Below, in pieces: positions 1 to 7,057 of a DNA stretch of 8,728 nucleotides. This stretch comes from Alistipes sp. (lineage in GTDB: Bacteria > Bacteroidota > Bacteroidia > Bacteroidales > Rikenellaceae), in contig VSOO01000055.1 of the NCBI GenBank assembly GCA_009774895.1, positions 1-8,728 on the forward strand. Direction: 5' to 3'. Position numbers and translations under genes: made by a program. The stretch's first letter is position 1, and each line of letters begins with the position of its first letter. Below the pieces are notes generated by a model. That model had not been told where the DNA came from, did no database searches, and saw nothing but the letters and a program-made list of their open reading frames with translations.

Positions 1-236
1 CAATAGCCTGGGCGCTTCGGCACTCGCGGGCTACCTGTTCCAGCGTTCGGCGTGGGCCGAGTCGCTGCTCTATCCGTTCGTGCGGAAGCTCTATTCGGAC
101 GGCCATTTCAGCGGGGGGGGGTATTTTGTTGATAATCATCGGTTTGGCAGCGCTGTGCGTTGCTGCTGCGCTGGTTGTTGATCGGGTGCAGCGGCCGATA
201 AACGAAAAATTGGTACATTATATATTCAAAAGATGA
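1..236 (+). pseudogene. Acyltransferase-3 family membrane protein, C-terminal end, frameshifted at a G9 tract
   Basis: Only the 3' end of this gene is in the window. The frame starting at base 2 codes for a plausible peptide (SLGASALAGYLFQRSAWAE, then LLYPFVRKLYSDGHFS) with the GC-rich third positions of the neighbouring genes. It reaches nine G at 113-121 and then runs into nonsense and a TGA at 179-181. One base fewer in the tract would switch to the frame giving GGGILLIIIGLAALCVAAAL, a clear transmembrane helix, then VVDRVQRPINEKLVHYIFKR and a TGA at 234-236 that overlaps the rfbC ATG. The SALAGYL segment, a last membrane helix and a short basic tail resemble the C-terminus of acyltransferase-3 (PF01757) O-acyltransferases of Bacteroidales capsule loci; this is recognition from memory on about 78 residues. 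In the form given the product would lack its last helix. It may be a phase-variable gene in the OFF state, a decayed gene, or a sequencing error. Another polytopic polysaccharide enzyme is possible. Confidence 0.65.
113..121 (+). repeat. G9 homopolymer tract, candidate phase-variation switch (out of frame)
   Basis: Nine consecutive G follow an AGC codon. With G9 the upstream frame ends early at 179-181; with G8 (or G5 or G11) it continues through a membrane helix to 236. Mononucleotide G runs of this length are classic slipped-strand mispairing sites in contingency genes. Here the role is inferred from the frame relationship only. Confidence 0.6.
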
Positions 237-805
237 AAATCATTGAGACGGCCATCGAAGGGCCGGTCATCATCGAGCCGGACGTGTTCGGCGATGCGCG
301 GGGATACTTCTTCGAGAGCTGGTCGCAGCCCAAGTTCGACGCGGCGGTCCGGCCCGTGCGCTTCGTGCAGGACAACGAGTCGAAATCCACCTACGGCGTA
401 TTGCGGGGACTCCATTTCCAGCGGGGCGAACACGCCCAGTCGAAGCTGGTGCGCGTGGTGTCGGGCCGTGTGCTCGACGTGGCGGTGGACATCCGCCGCG
501 GCTCGCCGACCTTCGGCCGCCACGTATGCGTGGAGCTCACGGGCGAGAACAAACGCCAGTTCTTCGTGCCTCGCGGCTTCGCCCACGGCTTCGCGGTGCT
601 GAGCCCCGAGGCGGTGTTCCAGTACAAGTGCGACAACCTCTATGCCCCCGAGGCCGAGGGTGCCATTGCGTGGGACGATCCCGCGCTGGGCATCGACTGG
701 GGGCTGAAGCCCCACGAGGTGCGGCTCTCGCCCAAGGACAGCGCCCACCCGCACCTTGCGGATGCGCCCGAACTCTTCGACTACAACACGGACTACTATG
801 CTTGA
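233..805 (+). CDS. rfbC: dTDP-4-dehydrorhamnose 3,5-epimerase
   Basis: RfbC/RmlC (190 residues, normal length) epimerises C3 and C5 of dTDP-4-keto-6-deoxy-D-glucose, the third step of cytoplasmic dTDP-L-rhamnose synthesis. The whole protein is one cupin-type RmlC fold. Visible hallmarks are DARGYFFE (21-28), the substrate-binding QDN (46-48), GVLRGLHFQ (55-63) with catalytic His61, LDVAVDIRRGSPTFG (81-95), FVPRGFAHGF (111-120), Tyr131 in QYKC as the expected second catalytic residue, YAPEAEGAIAWDDP (137-150), and Asp169 in SPKDS, the likely partner of His61. The ATG at 233 overlaps the restored stop of the upstream acyltransferase (ATGA), and the preceding bases are AT-rich, as is usual for Bacteroidetes starts; no Shine-Dalgarno site is visible. 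The gene overlaps rfbD by 8 bases, so it is cotranscribed and probably translationally coupled. Confidence 0.97.
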   Translation: MKIIETAIEGPVIIEPDVFGDARGYFFESWSQPKFDAAVRPVRFVQDNESKSTYGVLRGLHFQRGEHAQSKLVRVVSGRVLDVAVDIRRGSPTFGRHVCVELTGENKRQFFVPRGFAHGFAVLSPEAVFQYKCDNLYAPEAEGAIAWDDPALGIDWGLKPHEVRLSPKDSAHPHLADAPELFDYNTDYYA

Positions 806-1676
806 CATACTCGTAACGGGAGCCGACGGACAGCTCGGCAGGGAGCTGCGTCGCCTGGGTGCCGCGTCGCCCGACCGCTATGTCTTCACCGACGTGGCGG
901 AACTGGACATCACCGACCGCGAGGCGGTATGCCGCCGGGTGCGCGACGAGCACGCGGACATCATCGTGAACTGCGCGGCCTACACCCATGTGGACCGGGC
1001 CGAGGAGGACGAGGCGACGGCGCGCCGCATCAACCGCGACGCCGTAGCGAACCTGGCGTATGCGGCACGCGAGTGCGGCGCCACGCTCGTACACGTCTCG
1101 ACGGACTACGTGTTCGGGGGCGGCGGCAACACGCCCCGCACGGAGCAGACGCCCACGGAGCCGCTCGGCGTCTACGGACGCACGAAGCTCGAAGGCGAGG
1201 AGGCGATCCTGGCCTCGGGGTGCCGCTACCTGATTTTCCGCACGGCGTGGCTCTACTCCGAGTACGGCAACAACTTCCTGAAGACCATGCTGCGCCTCAC
1301 GGCCGAGCGCGAGACGCTCGACGTGGTATTCGACCAGGTGGGGTCGCCCACCTATGCGGGCGACCTGGCGCTGGCCATCTTCAGCGTGATCGCGAGCGGG
1401 CAGCATGTCGGCAACGAGGGCATCTACCACTTCGCGAACGAGGGCGTGTGCTCGTGGTACGACTTCGCGGTGGAAATCGCCGCGGCCGCGGGACACGACG
1501 CGTGCCGCATCAACCCCTGCCACAGCAGCGAATTTCCCTCGAAGGTGACCCGCCCGGCCTACTCCGTGCTGGACAAAACCAAAGTCAAGCGGACTTTCGG
1601 CCTGGAGATACCCCACTGGCGCGATTCGATGCTCTACTGCATGCAGCGGATCGCCGCAAAGACGGAACACGCATGA
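798..1676 (+). CDS. rfbD: dTDP-4-dehydrorhamnose reductase
   Basis: RfbD/RmlD (292 residues, normal length) is the NAD(P)H-dependent short-chain (extended SDR) reductase that completes dTDP-L-rhamnose by reducing the 4-keto group. The Rossmann nucleotide-binding motif is TGADGQLG (7-14). It is followed by NCAAYTHVDRAEED (58-71), the catalytic set VSTDYVFGG (100-108, Thr102) and YGRTK (Tyr126, Lys130), FRTAW (147-151), a FDQVGSPTYAGDLA segment, and the family signature RPAYSVLD (252-259). The start at 798 places MLDILVTGADGQLG directly at the N-terminus. The frame stays open back to an ATG at 756, but that extension lies inside rfbC and codes for an Arg/Thr-rich stretch with no family resemblance, so I reject it. 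The gene overlaps rfbC by 8 bases and the next gene by 4 (ATGA). Confidence 0.97.
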   Translation: MLDILVTGADGQLGRELRRLGAASPDRYVFTDVAELDITDREAVCRRVRDEHADIIVNCAAYTHVDRAEEDEATARRINRDAVANLAYAARECGATLVHVSTDYVFGGGGNTPRTEQTPTEPLGVYGRTKLEGEEAILASGCRYLIFRTAWLYSEYGNNFLKTMLRLTAERETLDVVFDQVGSPTYAGDLALAIFSVIASGQHVGNEGIYHFANEGVCSWYDFAVEIAAAAGHDACRINPCHSSEFPSKVTRPAYSVLDKTKVKRTFGLEIPHWRDSMLYCMQRIAAKTEHA

Positions 1677-2362
1677 AACAGCTGCTTCGCTATCTCCCCT
1701 ACCTGCCTTGGACCGTGTGGTTCAATTTCCGCTACCTGCCCCTGCGGCAGGCTGTGCGGCTGCCGATCCTGCTGCGGAAACCCCGCCTGCTGCGCTGCGG
1801 CGGCCGGATCCGCATCGAGGGGCCCGTGCATACGGGCATGGTGCGGCTCGGCGTCTTCGGGGTCTCGGTGTATCCCGACCGGGGCATTGCGTGGGAGTGC
1901 GACGGCACGGTGACCTTTGCCGGCCGGTGCAGCATCGGCAACGACTCGTATGTCGCCGTCGGACACGGAGGCTGCCTCCGGTTCGGCCGCAACTTCAGGG
2001 CCACGGCCGCGCTGCGCGCCGTGTGCTACCACGAGCTCACGTTCGGCGACGACGTGCTCGTGGGATGGGACAACACGTTTTGCGACACGGACTTCCATAG
2101 AGTAAAATCAAGGGGGGGGGAATTCCGGCACGCCGGATACGCCCCGATACGCATCGGTCGCAACAACTGGTTCGCCATGAAGTGCACCACGTTGAAAGGG
2201 GCCCGCACACCCGATTACTGCATCGTGGGTGCGGCGTCGCTGTTGTCGGGCGATCATGCGGGAGAGGCTCCGCGCTGTCTGCTCGCCGGCAACCCTGCGC
2301 GACTCGTGCGTACGGACGTGTACAGAGATTCGAATGACGACAAAATAACATACAACCCATGA
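1673..2362 (+). CDS. Left-handed beta-helix (hexapeptide) acyltransferase with internal G9 tract
   Basis: This 229-residue soluble protein has the pattern of the LbH acyltransferase family, which moves acetyl or other acyl groups from CoA onto sugars. Degenerate hexapeptide turns are visible: VTFAGRCSIGNDSYVAV, LRFGRNFRAT, LTFGDDVLVGWDNTF, and IRIGRNNWFAMKCTTLKGA followed by DYCIVGAASLLSGD. The end, CLLAGNPARLVRTDVYRD, is the usual closing coil of these enzymes. DTDFH (138-142) carries the likely catalytic His142. The N-terminal 40 residues are basic and aromatic (LPYLPWTVWFNFRYLPL) and could touch the membrane. The gene sits between rfbD and rfbB with ATGA overlaps on both sides, so it most likely acylates the rhamnose-containing glycan; its substrate cannot be read from sequence. 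Codons 142-150 are atypical for the window (AGA GTA AAA TCA AGG GGG GGG) and include nine G at 2112-2120. At G9 the frame is intact, so this gene appears ON. Confidence 0.88.
   Translation: MKQLLRYLPYLPWTVWFNFRYLPLRQAVRLPILLRKPRLLRCGGRIRIEGPVHTGMVRLGVFGVSVYPDRGIAWECDGTVTFAGRCSIGNDSYVAVGHGGCLRFGRNFRATAALRAVCYHELTFGDDVLVGWDNTFCDTDFHRVKSRGGEFRHAGYAPIRIGRNNWFAMKCTTLKGARTPDYCIVGAASLLSGDHAGEAPRCLLAGNPARLVRTDVYRDSNDDKITYNP
2112..2120 (+). repeat. G9 homopolymer tract inside the LbH acyltransferase (in frame)
   Basis: Nine G encode the end of Arg147, then Gly148-Gly149, and the first base of Glu150. Losing one G would bring a TGA at 2178-2180 and truncate the enzyme before its last beta-helix coils. 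Gaining one would scramble the C-terminus and end at 2335-2337. The region after DTDFH is a surface-loop-like insertion of rare, AT-rich codons. It may be a second slipped-strand switch; this is inferred from tract length and frame only. Confidence 0.6.
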
Positions 2363-3417
2363 AACGCAACATACTCATTACGGGCGGCGCGGGCTTCATC
2401 GGAAGCCATGTGGTGCGCCTGTTCGTGAACAAGTACCCCGACTACCGCATCGTCAATCTCGACAAGCTGACCTATGCGGGCAACCTGGCCAACCTGCGCG
2501 ACATCGAGCGGCAGCCCAACTACGCTTTCGTGCACGGCGACATCTGCGACTTCGACGCCGTGTGCGAAATCTTCCGCAAGTATGACATCGACGGCGTGAT
2601 CCACCTCGCGGCCGAGAGCCACGTGGACCGCTCGATCCGCGATCCGTTCACCTTCGCGAAGACCAACGTGCTGGGCACCCTCTCGCTGTTGCAGGCCGCG
2701 CGGAACCATTGGAACGGCGATTGGGAGGGCAAGCGCTTCTACCACATCTCGACCGACGAGGTGTACGGCGCGCTCGGGTTCGACGGCACGCTCTTCACCG
2801 AGCGGACCAAGTACGACCCCCACTCGCCCTACTCGGCATCGAAGGCCTCGTCCGACCACTTCGTGCGGGCTTTCCACGACACGTACGGCATGCCGACCAT
2901 CGTGACCAACTGTTCGAACAACTACGGTCCCTATCAGTTCCCGGAGAAGCTGATCCCGCTCTTCATCAACAACATCCGCCACGGCAAGCCGCTGCCCGTC
3001 TACGGCCGCGGCGAGAACGTGCGCGACTGGCTCTACGTCGAGGACCATGCGCGCGCCATCGACCTCATCTTCCACCGCGGGCGCATCGCCGAGACCTACA
3101 ACATCGGCGGTTTCAACGAGTGGCGCAACATCGACCTCATCCGCGTGATCGTGCGCACGGCCGACCGCCTGCTGGGCAATCCGGAGGGGCACAGCGAGCA
3201 CCTCATCACCTACGTCACGGACCGTGCGGGCCACGACCTGCGCTACGCCATCGACTCGCGCAAGCTCAAGGAGGAGCTGGGCTGGGAGCCGTCGCTGCAA
3301 TTCGAGGAGGGAATCGAGAAGACCGTGGCCTGGTACCTGGCCAACCAGCCCTGGCTCGACGACATCACTTCGGGACAATACCAGAAGTATTACGACGAAA
3401 TGTATGCCGGAAGATAA
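2359..3417 (+). CDS. rfbB: dTDP-glucose 4,6-dehydratase
   Basis: RfbB/RmlB (352 residues, normal length) converts dTDP-glucose to dTDP-4-keto-6-deoxyglucose using tightly bound NAD+, the second step of dTDP-rhamnose synthesis. Motifs in order are ITGGAGFIGSH (7-17) for NAD+, NLDKLTYAGNLANL (33-46), HLAAESHVDRSI (82-93), ISTDEVYG (130-137) with the dehydratase-specific Thr132-Asp133-Glu134, YSASK (Tyr158, Lys162), and NCSNNYGPYQFPEKLIP, then RAGHDLRYAID near the C-terminus. Everything expected of an active enzyme is present. The ATG overlaps the preceding acyltransferase stop (ATGA). Bacteroidales rhamnose clusters often run rfbA-C-D-B; here rfbA is absent from the window and an acyltransferase separates rfbD from rfbB. 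The TAA at 3415-3417 is followed by 36 AT-rich bases before the export gene. Confidence 0.97.
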   Translation: MKRNILITGGAGFIGSHVVRLFVNKYPDYRIVNLDKLTYAGNLANLRDIERQPNYAFVHGDICDFDAVCEIFRKYDIDGVIHLAAESHVDRSIRDPFTFAKTNVLGTLSLLQAARNHWNGDWEGKRFYHISTDEVYGALGFDGTLFTERTKYDPHSPYSASKASSDHFVRAFHDTYGMPTIVTNCSNNYGPYQFPEKLIPLFINNIRHGKPLPVYGRGENVRDWLYVEDHARAIDLIFHRGRIAETYNIGGFNEWRNIDLIRVIVRTADRLLGNPEGHSEHLITYVTDRAGHDLRYAIDSRKLKEELGWEPSLQFEEGIEKTVAWYLANQPWLDDITSGQYQKYYDEMYAGR

Positions 3418-3453
3418 TATCGGCGCATAGATTTCAGTTATCAAATAAATACA

Positions 3454-5910
3454 ATGCATAACCGAATGAAGAGATTTTTAATCGTATTGATCCTGGGGAT
3501 CTTCTGCGCTGCGGGCGCCATGGCGCAGAAAGTCACCGACGCCAAGGCGTTGGAGTATGCCAAGGAGTGCTATTCCCAAGGCATGCAGATCGAGCAGGCG
3601 GTGAAGACGTTGCAGAGCAAGGGCGTTTCGATCGATCAGATGAAGCGGCTGAAGGCTCAGTACGAGTCGGGCATGCTCGACACGGACGACCTGACCTCCA
3701 AACAAAACAAGGAGAAGTCGAATACTCGTCAGATGCGGACGACCAAGCAGGATCAGGACGCCAAGGAGAAGCTGGCCATAGACTCGCTGGTTCAGGACCA
3801 GCAGGAGATCATACTCGACGAGGAGCCCCAGATGACCAAGCAGGATTCGTTGAACCGGATCTACGGTCACGATATTTTCCGCAACAAGGAGCTCTCCTTC
3901 ACGCCCAACCTCCAGCTGGCGACCCCAGGCAACTACGTGATCGGCGCAGGCGACGAGCTCGGCATTTCGATCTACGGCGCCTCCGAAGTGGATCTGTCGC
4001 AGACCGTGACTCCCGAGGGCCGCATCTTCGTGAGCGGCCTGGGTCCCGTTTCGCTCAAGGGCCTCACCATCGATCAGGCGCGCACCAAGCTGCGGCGCGA
4101 GCTGAGCGCCATCTACGGCGGCCTGGCCAACGGCACGGCGTCGCTCGACGTGGCGCTGAACAACGTGCGCAGCATCCAGGTGAACGTCATGGGCGAGGTA
4201 TTCGCTCCGGGCACCTACACCCTGCCCTCGCTCGCCACGGCCTTTCATGCGCTCTACGCCGCAGGCGGCGTGACCGACATCGGTACGCTGCGCACCATCA
4301 AGATCGTGCGCAACAACGAAGTGGCGGGCACGGTCGATCTGTACGAATTCCTGCTTACCGGAAACAACAGGGGCGACATCGTGCTACAGGACGGCGACGT
4401 GGTGCTCGTGCCGACCTATTCGGCTTTGGTGGCGGTGCCCCAGGGCGTGAAACGCCCCATGCGGTACGAGATGCGCGAGGGCGAGACGCTGGATGCTTTG
4501 GTCCGCTATGCCGGCGGATTCACCAACGACGCGTTCCGCACGGCGCTCAATGTCACGCGGCAGGACGATATGGGCCTTACGGCGTTCAACGTCAAGGAGC
4601 CCGAATACGCCTCGTTCGCGGTGGCCGACGGCGACCGGATCGTGATCGGACAGCGCTACCAGCGTTCGTCCAACAAGGTGACGATCGAAGGCGCCGTGTA
4701 CAACCCCGGCACCTACGCCATCGACGACAACGTCAAGACCGTGAAGCAGCTGATCGAGGCGGCCGAGGGATTGCGCGAGGATGCGTTTCTCGACCGTGCG
4801 CTGCTTCAGCGCGAGATGCCCGACTGGTCGCTCGAAATGGAGTCCTTCGACCTGAACGAGCTCTACTCGGGACAGATCGCCGATATTCCGCTGCGTCCGA
4901 ACGACGAACTCTACATCGCGCCCAAGGTCGATATGCGCGAGGAGTACATCGTTACGGTGTCGGGTCCCGTGGCGCTGCCGGGCGACTATCTCTACGCCGA
5001 GGGCATGACCATCAAGGACCTCATCGTCAAGGCGGGCGGTCTGCTTGAGTCGGCGTCGCTGGTCAAGGTGGACGTTTCGCGCCGCATCAAGTCGCCCATG
5101 AGCACCGAATTTTCGCCCGTGCGTTCGCAGCTCTTCACCGTCTCGCTGGGCGAGGGGCTGATGATGGAGGACGGCAAGGACCTAGTGCTCGAACCGTTCG
5201 ACCAGATCTACATCCGCAAGTCGCCGGCATACAACGTGCAGAACCTCATCACGCTCGAAGGCGAGGTGCTCTTCGCCGGCTCCTATGCGCTCGAAAACAC
5301 GGGCGTGCGCGTGTCGGAGATCATCCGCAAGGCCGGCGGCGTCACCCCGGCGGCCTTCCTTGAGGGCGCCTCGCTGCAACGCCAGCGTTCGGAGGAGGAC
5401 AAGGAGAAGATGGACGAACTGATGTACATCATGTCGCGTCAGGCTTCGCGCCGCGACTCGGTCGATACGCGCGTGTTCAATCAGACGTACAGCCACTACA
5501 ACGTGGGCTTCGACCTCAAGGCCGCGCTCGACAAGCCCGGATCGCCCGCGGACATCATCCTCCAGCCGGGCGACATCATCACCATTCCGGAGTACAACGG
5601 CACGGTGCAGATCCTGGGCTCGGTGCTCTACCCCAATGCCGTGGCATTCGAGGAGGGCAAGAAACTCAATCAGTATGTGAAGGCTGCGGGCGGATACAGC
5701 CAGCTGGCGCGCCGCAACAAGGTCTTCGTGCTCTACATGAACGGTACGGCCGCCACGGGGCGTCATGCCAAGATCGTCCCCGGATGCAAGATCGTCGTGC
5801 CGATGAAGTCGCGCGAGGGTGGCGTGTCGCTCAGCGAAATCATGGGCATCACGTCGCAGACCGCATCCATGGCTTCGATCGTCGCTTCGATGGCCACACT
5901 ATTCAGATAA
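3454..5910 (+). CDS. SLBB-domain polysaccharide export protein (Wza-like)
   Basis: This 818-residue exported protein belongs to the polysaccharide biosynthesis/export (Poly_export, PF02563) plus SLBB class, the Bacteroidetes counterpart of Wza that carries polymer through the periplasm and outer membrane. A signal peptide (KRF, then LIVLILGIFCAAGAMA, with likely cleavage after Ala24) has no convincing lipobox. Residues 25-150 are charged and partly helical. The Poly_export domain begins near 160 (NYVIGAGDELGISIYG). SLBB-like units start near residues 240, 407, 496, 597 and 716, each with the pattern G-x-V-x-x-P/A-G-x-Y and a following AGG. The C-terminus (SEIMGITSQTASMASIVASM) is an amphipathic to hydrophobic helix, which may insert in the outer membrane. 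The ATG at 3454 follows an AT-rich leader; the ATG at 3466 (MKRFLIV) is an equally reasonable start. It precedes the Wzz gene by 10 bases, its expected functional partner. Confidence 0.93.
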   Translation: MHNRMKRFLIVLILGIFCAAGAMAQKVTDAKALEYAKECYSQGMQIEQAVKTLQSKGVSIDQMKRLKAQYESGMLDTDDLTSKQNKEKSNTRQMRTTKQDQDAKEKLAIDSLVQDQQEIILDEEPQMTKQDSLNRIYGHDIFRNKELSFTPNLQLATPGNYVIGAGDELGISIYGASEVDLSQTVTPEGRIFVSGLGPVSLKGLTIDQARTKLRRELSAIYGGLANGTASLDVALNNVRSIQVNVMGEVFAPGTYTLPSLATAFHALYAAGGVTDIGTLRTIKIVRNNEVAGTVDLYEFLLTGNNRGDIVLQDGDVVLVPTYSALVAVPQGVKRPMRYEMREGETLDALVRYAGGFTNDAFRTALNVTRQDDMGLTAFNVKEPEYASFAVADGDRIVIGQRYQRSSNKVTIEGAVYNPGTYAIDDNVKTVKQLIEAAEGLREDAFLDRALLQREMPDWSLEMESFDLNELYSGQIADIPLRPNDELYIAPKVDMREEYIVTVSGPVALPGDYLYAEGMTIKDLIVKAGGLLESASLVKVDVSRRIKSPMSTEFSPVRSQLFTVSLGEGLMMEDGKDLVLEPFDQIYIRKSPAYNVQNLITLEGEVLFAGSYALENTGVRVSEIIRKAGGVTPAAFLEGASLQRQRSEEDKEKMDELMYIMSRQASRRDSVDTRVFNQTYSHYNVGFDLKAALDKPGSPADIILQPGDIITIPEYNGTVQILGSVLYPNAVAFEEGKKLNQYVKAAGGYSQLARRNKVFVLYMNGTAATGRHAKIVPGCKIVVPMKSREGGVSLSEIMGITSQTASMASIVASMATLFR

Positions 5911-5920
5911 ACGCAAGAAC

Positions 5921-7057
5921 ATGAACACGGAAAACAATATTCCGCCGCAGGCGGAGCGCGAAATAGACCTGCTGGAGCTGGCGGGCAGACTGTGGGTCAA
6001 ACGTAGGTTCATCCTCTGCGTGACGGCGGTATTCATGGTTCTGGGCCTGTTGGCGGGCGTCTTCGGTGCGAAGGAGTACGCGGCATCGTGCCAGATCGTG
6101 CCGCAGACCTCGCGGAGCGGCTCCTCGTCGAGCATGGCGCGGCTGGCATCGCTGGCCGGCATCAACATGGGGAACATGACCAGCAACGAACAGGTGCTCT
6201 CGCCCCTGGTCTACCCCAACGTGATGGCCAGCGTGGCATTCCAGCGCGAGCTGTTGCAGACTCCGATCAACGTGGCCGGCGAGGCCGGGCCGGTCACGCT
6301 GCTGAGCTACCTCTCCGACGAGAAGCACCGCAGGTTCTCGCTCGCGGGCTTCGTACTCAAGTACACGATCGGACTGCCGGGACTGGTCATGCAGGCCATC
6401 AAGGGCGAACCCGTGGAGCGCGAGATGCCGCAGAGCGACATCATCGTGCTGAGCCGCGAGGAGCGCCTGGCCATGCGCCGGCTCAACAACATCATCGGCA
6501 TGGAGGTCGAGGAGAAGAAGGGCTACATCACCATCGTGGCCCGCATGCCCGAGGCGTTCGCCGCTGCGCAGGTGGCCGAAAGCGCACTGACGCTGTTGCA
6601 GCGTTACATCACGGAGTTCAAGATCGACAAGGTGAAGCGCAACCTCGATTTCATCCAGGGACGCTACGACGAACTGAAACGCGAATACGAGGATATTCAG
6701 ATGATCCGCGCGCGCTACCGCGACGCCAACCAGAACACCTCGACGAGCCGCGCACGTACGGAGCTCGAAAAGCTCGACAACCAGTACAATCTGGCGTACG
6801 GCATCTTCTCCGAAATGGCGACCCAGCTCGAACAGGCCAAAATACAGGTCAAGGAGACCACGCCCGTGCTGACCGTCATCTCCCCCGTGGCCATGCCCGT
6901 GAAACCGAGCAAGCCCCGCAAGATGATGCTGCTCGCCGCTTTCACGTTCCTCGGTCTGGTCGCCGGCAGCGGCTATGTGCTGGTGCGTCCGATGGTCGCG
7001 GAGTTCCTGGGCTCGATGCGCGACGAGGAGCGGAAACGCAAAGAAGGAAACGCATGA
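5921..7057 (+). CDS. Wzz-type chain-length determinant / polysaccharide co-polymerase
   Basis: This 378-residue inner-membrane protein controls polymer length or couples polymerisation to export. The layout is that of the Wzz family: a cytoplasmic N-terminus with EIDLLELAGRLWVKRRF, TM1 at about 30-49, a periplasmic domain of about 285 residues containing long helices (roughly 225-320, rich in charged heptads such as YDELKREYEDIQMIRARY), the Pro-rich motif SPVAMPVKPSKPRK just before TM2 (about 335-355), and a short charged tail. There is no C-terminal tyrosine-kinase domain or Tyr cluster, so it is the kinase-less type. I choose the ATG at 5921; the frame is open back to 5819, but that part overlaps the export gene and codes for an Arg/Ser-rich stretch with no family character. 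It starts 10 bases after the export gene and overlaps the nucleotidyltransferase by ATGA. Confidence 0.93.
   Translation: MNTENNIPPQAEREIDLLELAGRLWVKRRFILCVTAVFMVLGLLAGVFGAKEYAASCQIVPQTSRSGSSSSMARLASLAGINMGNMTSNEQVLSPLVYPNVMASVAFQRELLQTPINVAGEAGPVTLLSYLSDEKHRRFSLAGFVLKYTIGLPGLVMQAIKGEPVEREMPQSDIIVLSREERLAMRRLNNIIGMEVEEKKGYITIVARMPEAFAAAQVAESALTLLQRYITEFKIDKVKRNLDFIQGRYDELKREYEDIQMIRARYRDANQNTSTSRARTELEKLDNQYNLAYGIFSEMATQLEQAKIQVKETTPVLTVISPVAMPVKPSKPRKMMLLAAFTFLGLVAGSGYVLVRPMVAEFLGSMRDEERKRKEGNA

Noticed and set aside
756..797. Longer N-terminus for rfbD
   Set aside because: It would place 14 unrelated residues before the usual start of the Rossmann strand and lies deeper inside rfbC; 798 fits the family.
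537..1670. Long open frame on the minus strand opposite rfbC and rfbD
   Set aside because: It mirrors strongly coding sense genes; high GC3 suppresses antisense stops. The peptide has no family resemblance.
3428..3435. TAGATTTC as a Bacteroides-type -7 promoter element (TAnnTTTG) before the export gene
   Set aside because: It misses the final G, has no TTTG-like -33 element at the right distance, and would leave only about 19 bases before the ATG; a promoter in the 36-base gap cannot be supported.
2254..3459. 401-codon open frame on the minus strand opposite rfbB
   Set aside because: Shadow of rfbB, whose full-length motifs are unambiguous; the antisense peptide is Val/Asp/His-rich and unrecognisable.
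6088..7053. Upstream extension of the nucleotidyltransferase frame through wzz
   Set aside because: Arg/His/Gly-rich translation typical of an out-of-frame GC-rich gene; the ATGA at 7054 is the natural start.
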